64,000 nucleotides of DNA from NCBI RefSeq assembly GCF_001678755.1, contig NZ_LZDS01000023.1, positions 62,001 to 126,000 of the forward strand. The letters run 5' to 3'. The notes beneath the pieces are model-generated. The model was not told where the DNA came from, made no database searches, and saw only the letters and a list, made by a program, of their open reading frames with translations. Below, piece by piece: positions 22,867-29,204 of the stretch (position 1 is its first letter; the number at the start of each line of letters is the position of its first letter). The position numbers and the translations under genes were made by a program. Source of the DNA: Acinetobacter gandensis (GTDB taxonomy: Bacteria; Pseudomonadota; Gammaproteobacteria; Pseudomonadales; Moraxellaceae).

Positions 22867-24273
22867 ATGATGCAAATGATCTTAACTAAACTTGCAAGTG
22901 CCTTCATTCTCGGAACTAGCTTAGTCGGCTGTGCCGCTGTGGTTAAGACGCCGTATGAAGCTCCTGCAACACAAATCCCGACGCAATTTCAAAATGCGAA
23001 AGCCATGAGTCAGCAAGTTCATGCAGATACTTATGCTGACCAATGGTGGACATTGTTTAATGATGCTCAATTGAACCAGTTGGTGAATCAAGTTTTAGCT
23101 GCCAATACGGACCTTGCTGTTGCAGGTATTAATTTACAGCAAGCTCGACTACAAGCAGGTTTGGCTGAAAATAAACAAGGGCCACGCGTGAGTTCAAGTG
23201 TTTCAACTGGACATAACTTTGACCTTAACTCAGGTGATGACTCATCAAAAGGTGTATCACTCAGCGGTGGCGTTAGTTATGAAGTAGATTTATTTGGTCG
23301 CTTGGCCAGCCAGACTGAGGCAGCAAAGTGGGAAGCTTTAGCGACTGAACAAGACCTGCAAGCCACGGCCCAAAGCTTGATTGCAACAACAGCTAATCTA
23401 TATTGGCAGCTTGGCTATTTAAATGAGCGCTACAGTATTGCGCAGCAAAACTTAGCCAGTACGCAAAAAACCTATGAATTGGTCAAAGTGCAATATAAAG
23501 CTGGCGCTGTGTCAGGTTTAGATCTAACCCAAGCGGAACAGTCGGTCCAAAGTCAAAAAGCGACCTTAAGCCAAATCGCCCAACAAAAAGTGGAGACACG
23601 TACTGCATTGGCTGTGTTATTGCATCAACCTGTGCAACAACTGAATATTTCAGAGCCGCAGCGTTTACCTCGAATTGCATTACCGACGATTGCAGCAGGT
23701 TTACCTGCCGAGTTGTTGTCTCGCCGTCCAGATTTACAAGCGAGCGAATTAAGATTACGTAAAGCTTTGGCAAATAAAGATGCAACGAAAGCGAGTTACT
23801 ACCCTTCGATTAGTTTGACTGGTAGTTTAGGCTCGAGTAGTACCTCTTTGAGTAATTTATTGCAAAACCCCGCTTTGGCTTTGGGTGCGAGTTTGAGTTT
23901 ACCTTTCTTGCAATATAACGATATGAAGAAAGACCTTGCGATTAGCGATTTAGATTATGAAAAATCTATTATTCAATATCGTCAGACCTTGTATCAGGCT
24001 TTTGCCGATGTGGAAAATGCGCTATCCAACCGTACTGAGTTAAGTCAACAAGTTGCTTTGCAAGAGCGTAATGTACAGCTTGCAGAAAAGACTGAGCGTT
24101 TGACTGAAGTACGCTATCGTAATGGTGCAATTGCGTTGAAAAACCTACTCGATGCACAGGAAACCACACGTAATGCGCGACTGTCTTTGGTTCAAACCAA
24201 GCAAAGTCAATATAATGCTTATGTAACTTTGATGCAAGCTTTGGGTGGAAGTCCGATTCAGCAATTTCCTTAA
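22867..24273 (+). CDS. Outer-membrane factor lipoprotein of the MacAB efflux system
   Basis: TolC/OprM-family channel (NodT type) that completes the MacAB pump. I use the ATG at 22867 (468 residues) because TAAGGAAATA lies just before it; a longer frame exists inside macB. Lipoprotein signal with lipobox LVGC. Two OEP repeats with long amphipathic helices are visible: NQVLAANTDLAVAGINLQQA in the first, and RRPDLQASELRLRKA followed by YEKSIIQYRQTLYQAFADVE in the second. Its last 494 bp recur, diverged, at 25412-26824. Confidence 0.92.
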   Translation: MMQMILTKLASAFILGTSLVGCAAVVKTPYEAPATQIPTQFQNAKAMSQQVHADTYADQWWTLFNDAQLNQLVNQVLAANTDLAVAGINLQQARLQAGLAENKQGPRVSSSVSTGHNFDLNSGDDSSKGVSLSGGVSYEVDLFGRLASQTEAAKWEALATEQDLQATAQSLIATTANLYWQLGYLNERYSIAQQNLASTQKTYELVKVQYKAGAVSGLDLTQAEQSVQSQKATLSQIAQQKVETRTALAVLLHQPVQQLNISEPQRLPRIALPTIAAGLPAELLSRRPDLQASELRLRKALANKDATKASYYPSISLTGSLGSSSTSLSNLLQNPALALGASLSLPFLQYNDMKKDLAISDLDYEKSIIQYRQTLYQAFADVENALSNRTELSQQVALQERNVQLAEKTERLTEVRYRNGAIALKNLLDAQETTRNARLSLVQTKQSQYNAYVTLMQALGGSPIQQFP

Positions 24274-24302
24274 ATAAAAAGCCCATAAGGGCTTTTTATT
24301 TA
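24271..24302. terminator. Bidirectional terminator after the outer-membrane factor gene
   Basis: A perfect 13- to 14-bp stem (AAATAAAAAGCCC and GGGCTTTTTATTT, loop ATAA) lies between two convergent genes and overlaps both stop codons. It serves both directions because each arm provides a T-run. Confidence 0.88.
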
Positions 24303-25285
24303 TCTTTCATCTTAAACATTGTGAATTCAAAATTATCCTTAGCGCTAATTTCTTCAGGGCGCTCCTGATCCATCTTGTTTTTCTTAATTACATCTTCATG
24401 CCAAACAGGTAATGGTTTGATATGAAGTAAGATTCTTCTTGCGATGAAATTACACACATCAAATGGATAAGCAAATAAAGCTGGAACCCAATTATAATGA
24501 TAAATGATTCGAAATGATTTCCATGTATCTCTCCAACTTTCTTTTGCACCCACGACCTTTTGACAATAGGTTAGTTGGGTAAACGGATCGATGGTACCGT
24601 ACATAGGATGCGGTTTCGGATAAAGCTCTTCTGGTCCTTTCATCATAAAATGACAAATAAAAGCCCATAAACCTTGGGTGCGGAATATTCCAATCATTGG
24701 AAAGCCAATCACAAAGGTATGTTTTAGGATGCCGTCTTCGATGATATGTGCCCGAAGTTCTCGTAGAGGAATACCAGAAAGCCCAAAACTACTACCCATA
24801 ATATAAACTACATCTGTCCATTTCTTTTCTATATATTCTTGATCATTAATATAGAAAAAAACTTTACCTGTTTTTCTATTAAAAAGAACAGGCTTACAAA
24901 TAGGTTGTTTATGATCATATTTAAAGTAAGGACGTAGAAATGCAACACAAGGAAGTCCTATTACAAAAAGTACAGCTATAAGGAAAAAAAAAGCCTCTCC
25001 TACACTAGAATTATCAAGAAAAGAAAGAATACCAATGTAGTAAAATAAAAATAAAAATAATGGAAACATTGGAATTAATAAACTTATTCCTTTTCCTAAC
25101 CTTGCATAAGATTGATCAATCAATTCGATATAATCATCATTCATGCTAATAAATGACCAATTATGATTACGTTTAGAATCATTTTCTGGTTTAAGTAGAA
25201 CGTCTCCTTCATCTAACTGAGAAAAAGGAACATCCTGTTTAAATACATCATAACCAAAGTCATGATTTTTTATTTTACTTTTCAT
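24296..25285 (-). CDS. DUF6708-type membrane protein, T6SS-island associated
   Basis: A 329-residue protein with two hydrophobic segments near residues 68-90 (ISLLIPMFPLFLFLFYYIG) and 97-117. After these comes a soluble domain with the pattern PVLFNRKTGKVFFYIND and WTDVVYIMG, which I associate with the DUF6708 family found beside vgrG clusters in Acinetobacter; that link is from memory. No enzymatic residues stand out. It lies between the outer-membrane factor gene and its duplicated 3' end, convergent with the former. A role as orphan immunity or T6SS accessory protein is inferred only from the neighbourhood. Confidence 0.6.
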   Translation of the reverse strand: MKSKIKNHDFGYDVFKQDVPFSQLDEGDVLLKPENDSKRNHNWSFISMNDDYIELIDQSYARLGKGISLLIPMFPLFLFLFYYIGILSFLDNSSVGEAFFFLIAVLFVIGLPCVAFLRPYFKYDHKQPICKPVLFNRKTGKVFFYINDQEYIEKKWTDVVYIMGSSFGLSGIPLRELRAHIIEDGILKHTFVIGFPMIGIFRTQGLWAFICHFMMKGPEELYPKPHPMYGTIDPFTQLTYCQKVVGAKESWRDTWKSFRIIYHYNWVPALFAYPFDVCNFIARRILLHIKPLPVWHEDVIKKNKMDQERPEEISAKDNFEFTMFKMKDK

Positions 25286-25659
25286 TTTAATGATATACCG
25301 ACTTTAGTCCCAACATTTGTTGCTGAATAGTATCAAACCTTTTAATACTCTGATCCGTTGATAATAAACATTTTCGTATCCATAATTTGATATCATTTTC
25401 CTTAACAAAATATGCAACGAAAGCGAGTTACTACCCTTCAATCAGTTTAACTGGCAGTTTAGGTTCGAGTAGTACGTCTTTGAGTAATTTATTACAAAAC
25501 CCTGCTTTGGCTTTGGGTGCAAGTTTGAGTTTACCTTTCTTGCAATATAATGATATGAAGAAAGACCTCGCGATTAGTGATTTAGATTAGATCTCTTTCA
25601 TAAATCAAAAAACGATCAATCTTTTGCTGATTATCTGTACCAAATAATCTGAAATATTC

Positions 25660-26070
25660 ATGCATAATCTGCGGATGAAATACATCGATTCAAAGAAGCT
25701 TTCTGAAACACAGTTTAAGCGATACACAGGCATCTCATGGTCAACCTTTGATTTAATGGTTGAACAACTGAAAATGCATGTTCCTGCTAAAGGTAGACCA
25801 ACTAAATTGAGCATAGAAGATCAAATCCTTCTGTGCTTAAGTTATTGGCGTGAATACCGAACCTTATTCCATGTTGCAACAAGTTATGGTGTGTCAGAGC
25901 CTACTGCTTCAAGAATTGTCCGTCATGTAGAGGACTGCCTGATCAAGTCTAATCTATTTAATTTACCGAAGCATTTGCCTGAGGGCGAAGGTATCGACTG
26001 GAATGTGGTGATCGTAGATGCCACAGAAATTCCAATACAAAGACCTAAAAAAACAGAAGAAAAGCTATAG
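25660..26070 (+). CDS. IS5-family transposase, N-terminal frame
   Basis: First reading frame of the transposase (136 residues). Residues 10-100 carry a helix-turn-helix DNA-binding domain (SETQFKRYTGISWSTFDLM ... YGVSEPTASRIVRHVED), followed by the start of the DDE domain with the first catalytic Asp in VVIVDATEIPIQRP. The frame stops shortly after a run of seven A at 26047-26053. The continuation QKKSYSGKKK lies in the other frame, at +1, so removing one A (or adding two) in the run would join the two. This may be slippage during transcription or a disabling indel. Confidence 0.85.
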   Translation: MHNLRMKYIDSKKLSETQFKRYTGISWSTFDLMVEQLKMHVPAKGRPTKLSIEDQILLCLSYWREYRTLFHVATSYGVSEPTASRIVRHVEDCLIKSNLFNLPKHLPEGEGIDWNVVIVDATEIPIQRPKKTEEKL

Positions 26071-26488
26071 TGGCAAGAAGAAGGCACATACTTTTAAAGT
26101 TCAAGCCATTATCCATTATAGAACTCGGCAAGTTCTGAGTTTATGCACGAGTCGTGGTGCTGTACATGATTTCGAACTCTTCAAACGAAACTTGCATCAG
26201 ATTCCAGCAGGTGCCTTTATCCTTGCAGATAAGGGTTATCAAGGGATGTATACAGTATATCCAAATAGCCTATTGCCATTAAAAGCAAAGAAGCGCTGTA
26301 AATTGAATCCTGAGCTAAAAACCTATAATCAAGAAATCAACAAAAGAAGAATTGGGATTGAGCATGTATTTGGCAGTTTAAAAACTTTCAAAATCCTTGC
26401 CGAGCGATATCGTAATCGAGGAAAAAGATTGGGTTTAAGATTCAATTTAATTGCTGGAATCTACAATATTGAAATGAGTAAAAAATGA
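26018..26488 (+). CDS. IS5-family transposase, C-terminal frame
   Basis: Second frame of the transposase, holding the rest of the DDE catalytic domain: YSGKKKAHTFKVQAI, the second Asp in FILADKGYQG and the catalytic Glu in RIGIEHVFGSLKTF near residue 120. The nominal ATG at 26018 lies within the first frame and out of phase with it, so this half is most likely made only as a fusion with the first frame through the A7 run. On its own it lacks the DNA-binding domain. Confidence 0.82.
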   Translation: MPQKFQYKDLKKQKKSYSGKKKAHTFKVQAIIHYRTRQVLSLCTSRGAVHDFELFKRNLHQIPAGAFILADKGYQGMYTVYPNSLLPLKAKKRCKLNPELKTYNQEINKRRIGIEHVFGSLKTFKILAERYRNRGKRLGLRFNLIAGIYNIEMSKK

Positions 26489-26831
26489 CTTATGAAAGAA
26501 GTCTATTATGAAAAATCTATTATTCAATATCGTCAGACCCTGTATCAGGCTTTTGCCGATGTGGAAAATGCACTGTCTAATCGTACTGAGTTAAGTCAGC
26601 AAGTTGCTTTGCAAGAGCGTAATGTACAGCTTGCAGAAAAGACTGAGCATTTGACTGAAGTTCGTTATCGTAATGGTGCAATTGCGTTGAAAAACTTGTT
26701 AGATGCACAGGAAACCACACGTAATGCGCGACTGTCTTTGGTTCAAACCAAACAGAGTCAATATAATGCTTATGTAACTTTAATGCAGGCGTTGGGTGGC
26801 AGTCCGATTAAGCAGTTACCTTAAATTCTTT

Positions 26832-26857
26832 ATAAAAAGCCCGAAAGGGCTTTTTAT
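26832..26857. terminator. Terminator after the duplicated gene end
   Basis: Stem ATAAAAAGCCC and GGGCTTTTTAT with loop GAAA. It occupies the same relative place as the terminator at 24271 but differs in loop and left flank, so the duplicated segment brought its own version. Confidence 0.8.
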
Positions 26858-26858
26858 T

Positions 26859-27302
26859 TCATTCTTTATCAAATTTGTAATTAAGACCACTAAAAAAATA
26901 AAATCTTTTCAATGTATACTCCCAAAATATTAAAATCATCAGAATAATTGCATAAATAGAAAGATTGGATTTTATACCTTCCATCATATCACCAGCATAA
27001 AAATTAAATGGAGGGTTAATTATAATAAAATAAGGACCAATAAAAAGCATATATATAAATAAAACTATTTGAAAAAAAAGACCATCCCCCCAAACCTTTC
27101 CGTTTTTAAGTTCAAAATCGTAAGAATACTTATCCAAATTTCCATCAGAAATAAAATTATTATGTTTATACTTATTTTGATTTTTTTTCATTTTGTTTAG
27201 TGTTAACAATAAATCCAAACCCAAAATAAAGAATAAAAATTTAAAAATAGTCAGCCAGCCATCATTTGAAGTTAAGTAAATAGCACCTAGTGAAATTATC
27301 AA
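26859..27302 (-). pseudogene. Fragment of a membrane protein gene in the T6SS island
   Basis: Unrecognised hydrophobic protein. The nominal start is a TTG at 27302 in the middle of a hydrophobic stretch, and the frame stays open upstream (…YFIFLFLNVSTVL) until it meets an insertion-sequence remnant near 27350-27398. I therefore read it as the 3' part of a larger gene cut off by that remnant. Visible are two N-terminal hydrophobic segments, a polar linker (NKYKHNNFISDGNLDKYSYDF) and two later membrane segments near residues 75-95 and 115-132. No ribosome site supports the TTG. It could still be translated as a small membrane protein. Confidence 0.5.
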
Positions 27303-27316
27303 AACCGTAGAAACAT

Positions 27317-27679
27317 TTAAAAAAAGAAAAATAAAATATTTATTATTATAATTATATCGCTGAAAAAGCCTTTACAGATAGGTTTGTGCAACAAAGCCAT
27401 ACAAATGACATATTCATTTGCTGCTAACAATGCACGGTGAAACTGACCTACACAGACTTTGCCTTCTATGTTCATCACCACAGTTTGTATATGTAAACGA
27501 CTCTGTGTGGCTAAAAAAACCGTTTGTGCACCCAATGAAACACTACCAGCCACTGTACTTAAAATCGCTGAAGACTTGATTAAGTTATCCCCTGCTCCCC
27601 CCAAAGTATTTAACACACCATTATGGATTTCTAGCGCTTCAATACGACCTTCAAATTTCACCAAATCATATAAATACAT
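27317..27679 (-). pseudogene. Truncated third copy of the tandem island membrane protein
   Basis: The first 95 or so residues match the two intact copies upstream (MYLYDLVKFEGRIEALEIHN ... RALLAANEYVIC). The match stops abruptly at 27398, where the DNA becomes GGCTTTGTTGCACAAACC, a typical insertion-sequence end. The frame then runs on through that remnant into a meaningless tail of Ile and Phe. The whole membrane hairpin and C-terminal domain are missing, so it is unlikely to work. Its start overlaps the end of the previous copy, as in the intact pair. Confidence 0.82.
27350..27398. mobile_element. Terminal remnant of an insertion sequence
   Basis: GGTTTGTGCAACAAAGCC at 27381-27398 has the look of a terminal repeat of IS903-like IS5-family elements (outer end GGCTTTGTTGCACAAA on the minus strand). 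Homology with the intact gene copies ends exactly at its outer base. About 50 bp seem to belong to it; the inner limit is not defined. No transposase sequence is left, so an insertion followed by deletion is the simplest reading. Confidence 0.6.
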
Positions 27680-28440
27680 TAATTATTCTTTTCTTGTTCT
27701 GCTATATAAACTTCAGGATATGGGTCATCATCAATCGCTCTACGGTATTCATAAACCGATTCTAATATTAATTTTGCATTATCATCTTGATGTCGAGCCG
27801 TCAGCAAATAAATCTCTTCTGGATTTTTAAACCCATACATTTTAAAAACTTGTTCTGACTTTTGATTCATATGGCGTAATGAGTTAAATGCATTTTTAAC
27901 AATAAACATAAAAATAAAATATGTGATAAAACAGACTATTGTTAAAATTAGAAACATCTCCTTAGTTAATTCACCAGTAAATATAAATAGTAAAAACATA
28001 CAAACTATACTAATCATGTACCAGACTCTCCCACCCTTCATCATTGACTTATATGCAGGTTTATCGGCTGCACCCATTCCGACTTGCATATGCAATAACC
28101 CCGTTTTTGGACTAAGTACTGAAGATAACTCATATATATTCGGTGCAATTTGTCGAGCAATACAAATGACATATTCACCTGTTTCAAACAGACCGCGGTG
28201 AAACTGACCCACACAGGCTTTGCCCTCTATGCTCATCACCACGGTTTGGATATGTAAACGGCTCTGTGTGGCTAAAAAAACTGTTTGTGCACCCAATGAA
28301 ACACTACCAGCCACTGTACTTAAAATCGCTGAAGACTTGATTAAGTTATCCCCAGCCCCCCCCAAAGTATTTAACACACCATTATGGATTTCTAGCGCTT
28401 CAATACGACCTTCAAATTTCACCAAATCATATAAATACAT
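27679..28440 (-). CDS. Island membrane protein, copy 2 (candidate T6SS immunity protein)
   Basis: A 253-residue protein of unknown family. Residues 1-60 hold a conserved start (MYLYDLVKFEGRIEAL, then SAILSTVAGSVSLGAQTVFLA); 60-135 form a beta-rich soluble part. Two membrane helices lie near 138-155 and 163-188, and a basic then acidic C-terminal domain (EQVFKMYGFKNPEEIYLLTA) follows. It is almost identical to copy 1 outside the membrane hairpin but quite different inside it. Its ATG overlaps the stop codon of copy 1 (TAATG), so the array is translated in series after the effector. Immunity function is inferred from position and the membrane location. Confidence 0.7.
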   Translation of the reverse strand: MYLYDLVKFEGRIEALEIHNGVLNTLGGAGDNLIKSSAILSTVAGSVSLGAQTVFLATQSRLHIQTVVMSIEGKACVGQFHRGLFETGEYVICIARQIAPNIYELSSVLSPKTGLLHMQVGMGAADKPAYKSMMKGGRVWYMISIVCMFLLFIFTGELTKEMFLILTIVCFITYFIFMFIVKNAFNSLRHMNQKSEQVFKMYGFKNPEEIYLLTARHQDDNAKLILESVYEYRRAIDDDPYPEVYIAEQEKNN

Positions 28441-29204
28441 TAATTATTCTTTTCTTGTTCTGCTATATAAACTTCAGGATATGGATCATAATCAATCGCA
28501 TTACGGTATTCATAAACTGATTCTAATATTAATTTTGCATTATCATCTTGATGTCGAGCCGTCAGTAAATAAATCTCTTCTGGATTTTTAAACCCGTACA
28601 TCTTAAAAACTTGTTCTGACTTTTCATTCATATGGCGTAATGAGTTAAATGCATTTTTAACAATAAACATAAAAATAAAATAAAATAAAAATAAACAGCC
28701 TCCCCAAAGCAATAAATTGTCTATTGAATAATCATTAGGCACAATAATCCAAACAATAACTATTACTACAAAGCCAATTGCATACCAAACTCTCCCACCT
28801 TTCATCATTGACTTATATGCAGGTTTATCGGCTGCACCCATTCCGACTTGCATATGCAATAAACCTGTTTTTGGACTAAGTACTGAATATAATTCATATA
28901 CATTGGGTTCAATTTGCTTAGCAATACAAATGACATATTCATTTGCTGCTAACAATGCACGGTGAAACTGCCCCACACAAACTTTGCCACCTATGTTCAT
29001 CACCACAGTTTGGATATGTAAACGGCTTTGCGTGGCTAAAAAAACCGTTTGTGCCCCCAATGAAACACTACCCGCAACTGTACTTAAAATCGCTGAAGAC
29101 TTAATGAGATGATCTCCTGCCCCTCCCAAAGTATTTAACACACCATTATGGATTTCCAACGCTTCAATACGACCTTCAAACTTCACCCAATCATACATAT
29201 TCAA
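28440..29204 (-). CDS. Island membrane protein, copy 1 (candidate T6SS immunity protein)
   Basis: A 254-residue protein directly downstream of the large effector; its ATG at 29204 overlaps the effector stop codon (ATGA type, 4 bp). Same layout as copy 2: soluble N-terminal part, two membrane helices near residues 138-156 (YAIGFVVIVIVWIIV) and 166-188 (WGGCLFLFYFIFMFIVK), C-terminal cytosolic domain. Tight coupling to a predicted membrane-disrupting toxin and its own membrane nature make it the best candidate for the cognate immunity protein. A role as a second small effector is an alternative. Confidence 0.72.
   Translation of the reverse strand: MNMYDWVKFEGRIEALEIHNGVLNTLGGAGDHLIKSSAILSTVAGSVSLGAQTVFLATQSRLHIQTVVMNIGGKVCVGQFHRALLAANEYVICIAKQIEPNVYELYSVLSPKTGLLHMQVGMGAADKPAYKSMMKGGRVWYAIGFVVIVIVWIIVPNDYSIDNLLLWGGCLFLFYFIFMFIVKNAFNSLRHMNEKSEQVFKMYGFKNPEEIYLLTARHQDDNAKLILESVYEYRNAIDYDPYPEVYIAEQEKNN

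Larger units (their letters stand above)
25589..26504 (+). mobile_element. IS5-family insertion sequence (ISL2-like), complete
   Basis: A 916-bp element with imperfect terminal inverted repeats (left AGATCTCTTTCATAAATC, right end complement AGACTTCTTTCATAAGTC). It is flanked by a 3-bp target duplication ATT (25586-25588 and 26505-26507), of the ANT type usual for the ISL2 group. Removing the element and one ATT restores the interrupted gene fragment exactly. It encodes a transposase in two overlapping frames. Group assignment is by motif and target site, not by search. Confidence 0.88.
25412..26824 (+). pseudogene. Diverged duplicate of the 3' end of the outer-membrane factor gene, split by an IS
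   Basis: Positions 25412-25588 plus 26508-26824 (177 + 317 bp) align without a gap to 23780-24273 (494 bp), the last third of the outer-membrane factor gene. By hand I count about 34 mismatches, close to 93% identity. Only about three change the protein (Arg to His, Gln to Lys, Phe to Leu). Nothing of the first two thirds of the gene is present, so no working protein is expected. The mainly synonymous divergence means the copy evolved under selection before becoming a fragment, so it is more likely a donor allele than a local tandem duplication. Confidence 0.88.

Noticed and set aside
27459..28591. Two plus-strand frames of 123 residues that are nearly identical to each other
   Set aside because: They are the antisense of the tandem immunity-candidate genes; their similarity only reflects the repeat.
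29201..29204. Overlap of effector and first immunity candidate as a sign of frameshift
   Set aside because: ATGA-type overlap with complete frames on both sides is normal translational coupling.
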